Below are positions 51,345-61,386 of a DNA stretch of 64,000 bases, one piece after another. Source of the stretch: Mesocentrotus franciscanus (Eukaryota > Echinodermata > Echinoidea > Camarodonta > Strongylocentrotidae). The position numbers and the translations under genes are program-made. Position 1 is the stretch's first letter. Every line of letters starts with the position of its first letter. Location of the stretch: the NCBI GenBank assembly GCA_037976565.1, contig CP137682.1, forward strand, positions 4,772,827 through 4,836,826. Reading direction: 5' to 3'. Below the pieces are notes generated by a model, which saw only the letters and a program-made list of their open reading frames with translations, searched no databases and had not been told where the DNA came from.

Positions 51345-51555
51345 TTTTTTTTTGCCTTCGAAAATTTGTAAATCGTGCCGGTCGATTTTTCGCTCAGAGG
51401 GGATTTTTGTTTTTTGCCTTCAAAAATTGAAGAAAAAAATTCACCACCACCACCCCTTTGAGCGCCAGGAGGGGCCCTTCTTTTTTTCCCAAAAAGGGTG
51501 TTTTACATGTTTTTTTCTTCCAGGAGGGCCCGCCCCCCCCCTGGATCCGCCACTG
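51345..51555. mobile_element. Probable hAT-like MITE remnant
   Basis: The right end reads, on the minus strand, CAGTGGCGGATCCAGGGGG, a terminus common in invertebrate hAT-type MITEs. The matching left end is not clear and the body is T-rich and G/C-run-rich. It abuts the 5' breakpoint of the LINE fragment. Confidence 0.4.
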
Positions 51556-52369
51556 ACTTATGGAACGTAGCGGGCGACGTAACAAAGCAATTCGTCTTCA
51601 TTCAATTTAATTTTTTTTCCCCATTCAATTTCGTCCCGAAACCTCCTAAACTTGCACATTTCATAGTCAGTTTCGTCTTTAGTCATTCATTTTCGAGCTT
51701 TGTCCAATCAATGTCATCATTTTGCATTCAAGTTAGTCAAAGTCAAATCAAGTTCGTTATCAACGGCTGCCAACGCTTGTCCATTCATTGACGTCAAAGC
51801 GTCATTTAAATTCGTCACTCTTTCGTTATACATGTTATTAGGTCTTATCTATGCGACGAATTTGAATGCAACTCTCAAGAAATTGATTGCACAAAGACGA
51901 CTTTGGTCATTACGTTTTGCAGCACACCGCCAGGTGAGACGAATTCAAATGAACGTTGCGTCAATGAATATGGACAAGTGTTGAAATTGATTGACCACTG
52001 ACTAACTTGAATGACAAATTACTAAATAAACTTTGGCATTTGCATGATCCCAGATTCCTAGGACGAAATTGAAGTCCACAAAAAATTTGAATGAAAAAAG
52101 GTGTTAAAATGGACGGGAAATCTTATATTATTCAATAATAAGAAAATGATTGAAAATCAGGGTCTCTGACTTGGAATATCTATTCATAAAATGATTGTGA
52201 CAATATGGTTTATTTTTGTTATATAAATAAAGTTTTGTTCGGAGAAGATACTTTTTCTATGAAGAATATATCATATAGTCATTATCATTTTTTGAAAAGA
52301 GGTAAGACAAATTCATTGCAACTTTATTGGCAACAGTGTTAACAGTATTTACAGAATTTGAGTTTGTAC

Positions 52370-52431
52370 CTTTGCGTCTTGCCAAGAAATCCCTCTCTGC
52401 TCTGATATTTCGTCTACTTGCTTTTCAAAGA
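52370..52431 (-). CDS. Gene 2 exon 6
   Basis: The exon has acceptor TATATAG and donor GCAAAG/GTACAA, 62 bases, entering in phase 1 and leaving in phase 0. It reads LFEKQVDEISEQRGISWQDAK. The Gln in EKQ corresponds to the substrate-carboxylate-binding Gln of bacterial 3-hydroxybutyrate dehydrogenases. A closer-looking AG nine bases downstream would break the frame and is not used. Confidence 0.85.
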
Positions 52432-52749
52432 CTATATAAAACGAAAAGGGGAACACATAAAACAGTTTTGACATTAGAAATTTAGAAATGCAGAATGAAA
52501 TCGTTAGTGGATTAGACCACATTTTCCATGCTAATATTCAAAATGGTTATAAGGCCTTATTCTATTACCATATACCTGTCGGATATTATTTTCCTTTATA
52601 AGATATATTTAATGCATATCTAAAAATCTTTATTATTTGCCTCTCGTGCTTATCATTTTTTTTTCCTCGTTGCATTCATTTTCCCTTCTTTTTTTCATCT
52701 CATTCCTTTGCAGACCCCCCTTTCCTGAAGATTATTTCAAATCTCTTAC

Positions 52750-52822
52750 GTTCTGTTGGGACACATCCGGGACATATACCGTTGCAAGTGACCCCTGACC
52801 TTGCCGTTTCCAAGGCAACCAC
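52750..52822 (-). CDS. Gene 2 exon 5
   Basis: The exon runs from acceptor TTTATTTCAG to donor GAAC/GTAAGA, 73 bases, phase 0 in and 1 out. It reads VVALETARSGVTCNGICPG then CVPTE. ALE and N-x-I-x-PG are the standard SDR motifs after the catalytic Lys. The position after PG is Cys where bacterial homologues usually have Trp. Confidence 0.87.
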
Positions 52823-53190
52823 CTGAAATAAAAAAAAAAGCACATATCAAGACAGTACTCAACAAACATTATAATGCCTTTTGTGTCCATTTGTCTATCT
52901 TTTCTTTGAATAACACGGTCTTGTCATCAGTCGTTAACCTTTGTCCAAATTATATCTTCCATCATCACACATACAAATTCTATTACATTCTTCTGTACCA
53001 AAACCTGATTGTGTATTTTTCTTCTCTTCATTTCGCCATACAAATATGTCAGGCAAGCCCCGTCGCTCTCGTCGAGATCGAATCATGGGTATTATACAAC
53101 TGTTATGACTATGAATTTAAAAAATATTCCATAACGACGTTTTAATTATTTTTTCTACCATGGGTGTAAGGGATATAAACGTTTCATTAC

Positions 53191-53294
53191 CTTTGTCAAT
53201 CCCTGAATACCGTGCTTAGCTGTGACGTAAGCGGATTTGTTGAGAGAAGCCACGTGACCATGGACGGATGATATATTGATGATACGACCCCATC
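53191..53294 (-). CDS. Gene 2 exon 4: catalytic Ser-Tyr-Lys
   Basis: 104 bases between acceptor TTATTCGTAG and donor ACAAAG/GTAATG, phase 1 in and 0 out. It reads [20 protein letters not shown] then [15 protein letters not shown]. The Ser (NISS), Tyr and Lys (YVTAK) form the SDR catalytic set with the normal 13- and 4-residue spacing. His after SSV and Lys before SAY match substrate-binding positions of the hydroxybutyrate enzymes. Confidence 0.9.
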
Positions 53295-53551
53295 CTACGA
53301 ATAAAATCATTTGAACAAACTGTCATTTATTTATGTAAAGAGATGTTTTTTTGAAGAAGAAGATGTTTTGGGAACGTTTTTTCCCCCTTTTTTTCCAGCA
53401 ATAGTTGGTCCAGCTATATGGCATTTTCTTTTCTAAGCAGCCCTCGGACCTACGGTAAATCGTGTATTGGTTAAGATGATATGCTATATCGTGTTAATAA
53501 GCTTTCCTAGTAAAATAAGTGAAAGGATAGAGGGAAAATGGAAATGTTTAC

Positions 53552-53674
53552 CTTTTGTTCTCATGCCCGGTAAAAGGTTTTGAGTGAGAAGAAACGGAGC
53601 AGTTAGCATCACTGTTATCATGGAATTCCACTTATAGAGAGGGAAATCTTTTACTGGACTAACGAACTGGAATC
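53552..53674 (-). CDS. Gene 2 exon 3
   Basis: 123 bases between acceptor TATTTCAAG and donor AAAAG/GTAAAC, phase 1 in and out. It reads [20 protein letters not shown] then [21 protein letters not shown]. It completes NNAG and supplies the substrate-site Gln (FQFV). Met occupies the position of the usual SDR active-site Asn (V-M-L instead of I-N-L). Confidence 0.88.
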
Positions 53675-54213
53675 CTTGAAATAGAACAAAATACGTAAAC
53701 TATATTCACAAATTGACGAGTGGAAGAAAGAGAAGGAATTGAGAATCAGGAAAACATGAACATTGTCAAATTGTGTTCTTGCAGCCTATAATATGCTTTC
53801 ACTTATATCTCCATTTCATTTTCTTCTCTGCTGTACACTACATCAAGGACGCAGATCAATCGGATCACCCCAAAGCATTTTTTCGATAATCGTTGCACCT
53901 CTTACAACAACTTTACCTTTAGACTTATCATATTGTCCCCACTTTACTGATTCAAATTAACAGTATAATCTTTGAAGAGCATTTTTGAGCAATATATCTA
54001 CTTAATTATGTTGTGTCTCCCATCCCTTTTCCTTTTCCTTCATCTCCCCCTCTCCCTCCCCCTTTTTTGCCATTCCGTTGTTGTTGTTGTTGTTGGGAGG
54101 GGGGCATTTGATTAGGGTGGAGGCGCTAGCTTATGTCAAGCTAATACTTTAACCCTGAATATGTTTAGATATACCTTAACAATATAGCGAAATAAAACAT
54201 GTAGATATATCAC

Positions 54214-54338
54214 CTGCATTGTTGACTAATATATCCACACCTCCTGGGTATTGAGATCGTATCTGGTTACATATACCCATCACGTCATCTTCCCGAGATA
54301 GATCGCCTCCTAGATAGGTAACTGGAACATTGTAGGTA
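54214..54338 (-). CDS. Gene 2 exon 2
   Basis: 125 bases between acceptor TATCTTGACAG and donor AATGCAG/GTGATA, phase 2 in and 1 out. It reads TYNVPVTYLGGDLSREDD, continues VMGICNQIRSQYPGGVDILV and ends NNA. GDLS with its Asp is the adenine-ring contact of SDRs, and DILVNNA is the strand before the NNAG turn. Confidence 0.88.
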
Positions 54339-54597
54339 CTGTCAAGATAAAACAGACTTTAATCTAGTAGGAATGATCGGTTTTTTAAACTTCTTTCACT
54401 AATTGGATACTTTAAGAATGATATCTTTTGTAACATGTTCTGAAACTACGATTATATATTTTTCTTCTTAAAAAGGCATGTATGAACTTTTCCTCCCTTC
54501 ATTTTGGATGCATGATCAATATATTAAAGTGACAAATTTTCAATTATCTTACTGGAGTGTTTTGCAAGCTAGTAGAAGAACATTATCGAGACAATAC

Positions 54598-54744
54598 CTT
54601 TCAATCTCTGTCTTGTGCTTTTGTATAAGTTGATCACTACCAAACCCCGTAATGTAAATGGAACGACCCTTGCTTGCCAATGCTCGTGCAATACCTAGGC
54701 CTATACCACTTGTAGAACCGGTGATAAGTGCTACCTGTGCCATT
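54598..54744 (-). CDS. Gene 2 exon 1: start codon and nucleotide-binding motif
   Basis: ATG at 54743-54741 begins MAQVALITGSTSGIGLGIAR, an N-terminal beta strand followed by the TGxxxGIG dinucleotide-binding loop. The donor is GAAAG/GTATTG at 54598. The sequence directly before the ATG, TTCTTATTTCAG/A, is a good splice acceptor, so this exon probably begins at 54744 and a non-coding 5' exon lies further upstream. Confidence 0.9.
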
Positions 54745-54898
54745 CTGAAATAAGAATATGAAAGTCGATTAGAAAATTGATTTATAGCCCACCCCTATTG
54801 TATGTTTTGCATTTGAGAAGAATCATTATGAAGCTAAAGACAGATAATACTTTGTATTGTCAATAGGGTTTTTTTTTTTTAAATAACAAAAGATGAGC

Positions 54899-54942
54899 GT
54901 GAGTGAGAGAGAGAGAGAGAGAGAGGAGGGGGGGGGGGGGGA
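54899..54942. repeat. (GA)n tract with a G run
   Basis: GTGAGTGAGAGAGAGAG is followed by a run of 14 G interrupted once. Low-complexity sequence. Confidence 0.85.
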
Positions 54943-55043
54943 AGGGGTCATCCCCATTAATTAGCCCAAATCGATTGTTTTATCTGACTTTTTTTTAATA
55001 ATTACCTCCAGTCGGTTGAAAGAAAAATGTCTGACAACTATCC

Positions 55044-55418
55044 CTTAAAGGTACTATGTCTCATTTGCAGGCCAAAAAAAAAATGAAAAGGTTACATTCC
55101 AACGGCATTTAGAATTTCCTTCAAAACAAAAGGGCTTGAAAATGTCTTTTTGTGGGAAAATAAAGACCGTTAGCTGTCGAATCGAATTTAGCTCATTTTA
55201 TGTATGTTATTACCAAAGAAAAGAAGAAGTCAGTCAGTCATTCATTAGTGTCTGACAGTGAAGTCTAGAAAGTAAACGGGTTTCCTTGCATAATTTAAAT
55301 ACTAGGACACTGCTAACGTTTAAATTTCACAGATAGGACATACGTGACATATTCATAATTCCTGCAAAGTTCTACAGAATTTGATGTTGGCTGCAAAAGG
55401 GATACACTACCTTTAAAG
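55044..55418. mobile_element. 375-bp TIR element
   Basis: The left end CTTAAAGGTACTATGTCTC...TTTGCAGGCC matches the complement of the right end CTTTAAAGGTAGTGTATCCC...TTTGCAGCC. The arms are about 30 bp with small gaps. There is no coding capacity and no second copy in the window. Confidence 0.6.
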
Positions 55419-55905
55419 CAACATTAAGGGCCCTATAAAGGCGCGATATTAACACATAGACAAACAATATTACTCCCCCTCCCGCCTGCAGATATGCCCC
55501 GTAAATATCGTCAACTGAGCCCTCAACCCACTGATTACAGAGAGGGTAAGTAATTTATTAAACCAAATGATATGATATTGGAATTTATTGGCAACAGTCT
55601 TGGTACAAAATCATTCAAATCAATGAGATCATAAATGATGTTAGAAGAGCATTTTTGTCAAGAGAAGTGCAGATTATGATCGAGAACATATACTTACATT
55701 CAAAGTTTGAGCTGAGCAGCGATATACAATATCACACCCTCTGATAACTAGGCCTATGAACTTACTTCCAGCTCATACAAGTAATAATTATATACCCGAA
55801 GTTACTCTTTGTTTCACGAGGTATATATATCATTCTAGATCTTACAGAGCGCACAATTCTATAGTTGTGAACGCCGTGTATACCACCGAATCAAGATGTG
55901 ACTAA

Positions 55906-56364
55906 GACCCCGTTCTCACTCACTTTGAAAGTGGTCTTAGTTAGACCGCTCCAGAGGAACGGGTCTTGAGGAACGGTTTGCGAGGGTTCACACTCCGAGC
56001 AGTTTTTTATGGCTCAAACCGCTCCACGAGTCAAAGTGGTCTTGTTGCTATGGCAGCTCAGGTCAGCGGGTAAATATTTTCGCGCGCGGAATACTAAGCG
56101 TATGTACCGTACTACATGTTTCGCGTGCAACGTCACTAGACCACTTCCGTTCAAAGTACGCTTCCGTTCTCACTCGCACGTTAGAGCGCTCCAAACCGCT
56201 CTTAATAAGACCCGTTCCTCAAGACCACCTCCCGAGGTGGTCTTCTGGAGCGGTCCAGAAGTCCACTTCCTGGACCACTTTGACCGTTCTCACTCACTTA
56301 AGAACCGCTCCTGAGGAACGGGTCTTAGTTAGACCGCTCCAACGAAGTGAATGAGAACGGGGTC
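55906..56364 (+). mobile_element. Element A: 459-bp GACCCC-family TIR element, uninterrupted
   Basis: It starts GACCCCGTTCTCACTCAC and ends in the complement of GACCCCGTTCTCATTCAC, flanked by TAA and TTA. The interior is GC-rich with repeated GACCGCTCC, GACCCGTTCCTC and CCACCTCCCGAGGTGG blocks. The 3-bp TWA-like flanks suggest a PIF/Harbinger-type non-autonomous element. It is the intact counterpart of element B. Confidence 0.8.
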
Positions 56365-56566
56365 TTAGTATTCTCTATACAGTGCTAAACTTCGACTTCT
56401 CAACATACATGACGATGCTATAGATAGATTGGAAGAGCTATAGGACCACTTACTGCGAATGCACCTCATGTACATCGCAAGCACGTCTACTATAATTGTA
56501 TTATATGACAGACAAAGACCCCGTTCTCATTCACTTCGTTGGAGCGGTCTACATTTATGTAACTAA

Positions 56567-57099
56567 GAGGCTGTTCACACCGGCAGTGATAGCGCGGTCT
56601 AGCGCGCGCTAGACCGCGCTATCTCTGCGGTGTGGAAGGTACAACGTCGTTTCGGTCCGCCCAACAGCGAGCCACGGCGAGCCAAAACGGCGTGCCACTG
56701 GACCACCTCTTGGGGTGGTCCACGAGAGAGCGCTGTCTAGCGCGCGCTACACCGCGCTATCTCTGCCGGTGTGAACCCGAGCTACGATAGCACGCCAGAA
56801 GTCATCGTTCTACACGCGGGGAATTTTATTCTCATTCTATTTTGTGCGATCTGAATCTGAATCAGTACAACTCAACACTGGCCAAATTCGTAATAGCGCG
56901 CGAAATCTTTGACCGCTCTGACCTCATGACGTCACGCGTCATGGCAACGGGACCTCTCAAAAAAGGGGGTGCTACGATAGACCGCGCTATCTCACTGCGG
57001 TGTGAATCCGGCGAATGCCAATGGGCGGACCGTGGGTCGCGCTACGATAGCGCGATCCACGGTCCGCCCACGGTCCCCCCTTGCGGTGTGAACAGCCTC
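56567..57099. mobile_element. Element C1: nested GAGGCTG-family TIR element
   Basis: The termini GAGGCTGTTCACACCG and GCGGTGTGAACAGCCTC are inverted repeats, flanked by TAA on both sides. The corresponding sequence in element A reads ACTAAGACCCG with a single TAA, the empty site. The interior carries a palindrome around TAGCGCGCGCTA and very high CpG. There is no transposase. Confidence 0.85.
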
Positions 57100-57225
57100 T
57101 AAGACCCGTTCCTCAGGAGCGGTTCTTAGGTGAGTGAGAACGGTCAAAGTGGTCCAGGAAGTGGACTTCTGGACCGCTCCAGAAGACCACCTCGGGAGGT
57201 GGTCTTGAGGAACGGGTCTTATTTA

Positions 57226-57747
57226 GAGGCTGTTCACACCGGCAGAGATAGCGCGGTCTAGCGCGCGCTAGACCGCGCTATCTCTGCGGTGTGGAAGGTA
57301 CAACGTCGTTTCGGTCCGCCCAACAGCGAGCCACGGCGAGCCAAAACGGCGTGCCACTGGACCACCTCTTGGGGGTGGTCCACGAGAAATAGCGCGGTCT
57401 AGCGCTCGCTGACCGCGCTATCTCTGCCGGTGTGAACCCGAGCTACGATAGCACGCCGGAAGTCATCGTTCTACACGCGGGGAATTTTATACTCATTCTA
57501 TTAAAGTCCCTCTTGTGTAAAACTATGCATCAACTCAACTACGGGTTCGTAATAGCGCCAAATCTTTGACCGCTCTGACCTCATGACGTCACGCGTCATG
57601 GCAACAGGACCTCTCAAAAAAGGGGGTGCTACGATAGACCGCGCTATCTTACTGCGGTGTGAATCCGGCGCATGCCAGTGGGCGGACCGTGGGTCGCGCT
57701 ACGATAGCGCGATCCACGGTCCGCCCCCTTGCGGTGTGAACAGCCTC
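57226..57747. mobile_element. Element C2: second nested GAGGCTG-family element
   Basis: It has the same termini and interior as C1, in the same orientation. The flanks are TTA and TAA, and the empty site in element A is TTATTAAGAGC, so the target duplication was TAA with one later change. About 10 interior bases are missing compared with C1, and an ATACTCATTCTATTAAAGTC stretch differs. Confidence 0.85.
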
Positions 57748-60700
57748 TAAGAGCGGTTTGGAGCGCTCTAACGTGCGAGTGTGAACGGAAGCGTACTTTG
57801 AACGGAAGTGGTCTAGTGACGTTGCACGCGAAACATGTAGTACGGTACATACGCTTAGTATTCCGCGCGCAAAAAATTTACCCGCTGACCTGAGCTGCCA
57901 TAGCAACAAGACCACTTTGACTCGTGGAGCGGTTTGAGCCATAAAAAACTGCTCGGAGTGTGAACCCTCGCAAACCGTTCCTCAAGACCCGTTCCTCTGG
58001 AGCGGTCTAACTAAGACCACTTTCAAAGTGAGTGAGAACGGGGTCAAAGTTGACTTGGAATAGCTGGCGCGTGATCGCGCATGTTCTGTTGTTTTGTTGT
58101 TTTTTTATTTCCGTATAATAAAATCAGATAGAAATACATACAAAGTAATCATACAGAGAAAAAGGACAAAATACGGCTGGTAGCCCATTTTCAGCTGCAA
58201 CTATATTGTTGCTGCTGGTCTTCCATGGGGCCAGTTTATACAATGTACAAAATATACATAATATTATAAATGAACAGAATAAATAATTACAAAGTATCAG
58301 TCGAAAACATAATATAAATAATTAAAGAGAGAAAAAATACATATATACATACATAAAGAAGTACAATAATAGGGTGATTGTAGTCTATTAAAGTTAGTCA
58401 TAAAGGTGGCAAAAGTGGGTAGTTGACGCAAATCAGGGGATAATTTATTATATTGAAAAGAAGCTCTGTACACGAAAGTTCTTTTACAATAATTAGTTCT
58501 TGGCTTAGGTAAAGAGAGGTTATGTTCATTACGGAGGGAGTATGGCGAGGGTTTAAACTCAAACATGTCTTTCAAATATTCAGGGGTAATGTTATTTAAT
58601 GTTTTGTAAGTTAAGAGTAATAAATGGATTTTTAGCCTTTCACGTATCATTTGCCAACCAAGACAGCTATGAATTTGATTGGTAGAAGTATGCGAATAAG
58701 GGTTAACTTTTAGTATTATTCTACTGGCCCTATTTTGATTTTTTTTGGAGCTGTATTAAACAGTTACTGCTGGCAGATTGCCATACTACATCCCCGTAAT
58801 CAAAGTGAGGTAATATGATGGAATTATAGATTAATTTCAATTCAGACATATTCACAAATTGTCTTAGTCTTCACAAATAACATTTTACTTAGCTTGTTAC
58901 ACGTCTGTTTAATGTGAATATCCCATTTTAATTTTTCATCCACAAAGTCATGTACACCGAGATATTTAAAGCTTTTTACTTGGGACAACCGTTGTTCTTT
59001 GATTTTGATATTCAAAAGCGGTTGTTTTCTAAGCATGTTATGTGTTCCTCGTAACATGCATACAGTTTTGTCGTAATAATGATCTTTAAGTTGTTGTTAT
59101 TCATCCACGCATCGAGGCTATTAATTTCTTTATTTAAAACATTTTCCACCAGTTTTGGATTTTTATACGAATAATAAATGACCGTGTCATCTGCATTAAG
59201 ATGTACCTTGCAGGTGTTGAAAGCAGAATTTATGTTATTTATAAAAAAAAATAATAATGAACAACAGGGGCCCCAGTAAAGAACCTTGCGGCACACCTTT
59301 CGTAGTTAATCTGTCATCAGAAAGTACATTACTGACCGAAGTTTTTATTCTTCTGTTTGATAAATAGTGTTTGAACCACTATAATTTTATACCAGTTACA
59401 CCCATAGATTCAAGTTTAGATATAAGGATTAGGTGATCAACCATATCGAAGGCTTTTTGCAAGTCTACAAAAACTGTTCCAATGTAATTACCTTTATCGA
59501 AAGAGTAAAGCCAGTCATCTGTGACTGCGGCTAGTGCTGTCAGGGTGGAGTGTTTTGGACGAAAACCTGACCGATTTGGGTAAGCAAGGAATGAGACTTT
59601 AAATAATCAAGCACTTGTCGTTGAACGACTCTTTCCATAACTTTTGAGGTGCAAGGCATCAGTGAGATCGGCCTATAATTATTGAAATCAAGTTGATCTC
59701 CTTTTGTGTGTATCGGTATTACTTTTGCGACTTTCCATTTGTCAGGCACAACCCCTTCCGATAAAGATTTGTTGATTAAAAAGGTAAAAGACTTAATCAT
59801 TTCGGATATTGACTCTTTAAGAATATACATAGAAATTTCGACTAACCCTACGGATTTTTTCGTTTTCATTGACATTACTCGTTTCAAAACATAAGATTGA
59901 GATACATTTAAAAAAATAATAATTTTGTCAGAAACCTCTCACCATGAGAATAAAGCCGGTTATTAGCCCTTTGGTTATTTGTGCATACATTAATTTGTCG
60001 CTATATCGGCAAAGTGGTTATTAAACTCATTCGCTATTACACTTGAATTTTCTTTCGGGAAAGTGCTGTTAGAAGAATTACAATTATTACCCATTAAACC
60101 TTTGAGGTTGTCCAAGATTCATTTCTATTGGTAACTTCAGATAGTTTATCACATATGTATTTACGTTTGGATTTTCTTATCTCGATGGTAACTTTATTTG
60201 TCATGCGTTTATAGAGTTTTCATAAGTCATCACTGTTTCTCTTTTTAGCTTTCAGCTTTGCTTTATCTTTCTGTTTCATTAAAAAAAAGTATTTCACTGT
60301 TCATCCATGGGGAGGGTTTTTTCTCACTCTTCTTGTCTTTAATGGCATATGCTTGTTAACTACTTCTAACAGCAACTTTTTCCAGTCACTAACTGCATCA
60401 TTTATATCATTAAACTCTTTTACTTTCTTCCAGTTTTTATTACGCAAATCAGACCTGAAAGCTTCTAAATCTACATTTCTCGACTTTCTGAACCATACAA
60501 ATGTTTCACTTGGGGAAGTATGTTTACATTTCCACACGAAGTAACTGATATAATGGTCACTCATACCATTTTGAATAACACCAAACGATTTCACCTTATC
60601 GGGATAATCCGTTAACATTATGATCAACAAGACAAAGTGTGCAAGATATATCAGTTACTTTTGTATACAATGTATCATTTACTTGTTTCAAACAAAATAT

Positions 60701-61258
60701 ATCATTTATTTGATTATAAACTTTCGTATTTCCTTCAAAAGGTTTTTTTCGTGATATCACAGTTAATGTCGCCCATAATAATGAGTTGCCCATTGAGACT
60801 ATCCGCAAAAACCAAGAAGTCCTCATAGTGATTAAAAACCTCGACTTTTGAATTTGGTGGTCTCTACCAGTTAAACAATATAATTGGCTTCGTGTTCTTC
60901 AAACAAACTTTTATGCACAATGCTTCTAAATGTTCAAGAGAATCATGACTAACTAAGTTGAAATGAATAGACTCATGGATGTAAATGGCCACTCCACCCC
61001 CATTTCTATCCCTATCTTTTCGAAGTAATGAGTAATGGGGTTTATAAATTTCACTATCTGCAATAGAGCTGTCTAATCTAGTCTCATTCAGAGCAAGAAC
61101 TTGTATTTCATTTTCAAACATGATTTGCTTGATTTCTTCATGATATTTCTAAAGACTTACGATATTCAGGTGGACAAATTTAATCCCTTTACTAGACAGT
61201 TGATCATATTTTAAAGATATGTTCTCACTAGATTTACATAAGGGATATTTGTTACTAG

Positions 61259-61327
61259 CAGGCCGTAGCCAGGGGGCACGTGCCCCAAAAAAGAAAAGAA
61301 AAAAATCAAACTCTGGCTACGGCCCTG
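61259..61327. mobile_element. 69-bp hAT-like MITE inside the LINE
   Basis: The termini CAGGCCGTAGCCAG and CTGGCTACGGCCCTG are inverted repeats, and GTTACTAG is duplicated exactly on both sides (61251-61258, 61328-61335). An 8-bp duplication with CAGGG-type ends is characteristic of hAT elements. Confidence 0.85.
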
Positions 61328-61386
61328 GTTACTAGGATCGCCGACGTCGGACTCTGAATTATTCACAATATAATTTGGAAGATGGT

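Larger units (their letters stand above)
49940..54743 (-). other. Gene 2 model: D-3-hydroxybutyrate dehydrogenase-like SDR, complete
   Basis: Coding exons in transcript order are 54743-54598, 54338-54214, 53674-53552, 53294-53191, 52822-52750, 52431-52370 and 50083-49940. They sum to 777 bases, 258 residues plus stop, with all introns GT-AG. The protein is a classical short-chain dehydrogenase/reductase: TGSTSGIG cofactor motif (residues 8-15), NNAG (88-91), Ser141, Tyr154 and Lys158 as catalytic residues. Residues matching the substrate site of bacterial D-3-hydroxybutyrate dehydrogenases are present: Gln93, His143, Lys151, Gln195 and the C-terminal GGWTA. The expected reaction is NAD-dependent interconversion of 3-hydroxybutyrate and acetoacetate. 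It lacks an obvious N-terminal targeting peptide, so it is probably cytosolic. A 5' non-coding exon is implied upstream of the ATG. Confidence 0.88.
54744..55905. other. 5' flank of gene 2
   Basis: This should contain the 5' UTR exon and promoter of gene 2, but neither could be located. It holds a (GA)n/G-run tract (54899-54942) and a TIR element (55044-55418). Confidence 0.5.
56517..58045 (-). mobile_element. Element B: inverted copy of A carrying two nested insertions
   Basis: Read on the minus strand it starts GACCCCGTTCTCACTCAC, and it aligns with element A throughout once 56567-57102 and 57226-57750 are removed. AAA flanks both ends, consistent with a 3-bp target duplication. The A-B pair forms an inverted repeat with a 152-bp spacer. 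The matching translations on opposite strands (56009-56314 and 57649-57942) only reflect this duplication. Confidence 0.8.

Noticed and set aside
56009..57942. Matching frames on opposite strands (MAQTAPRVKV...)
   Set aside because: They arise because elements A and B are inverted copies; there is no transposase-like or other protein signature.
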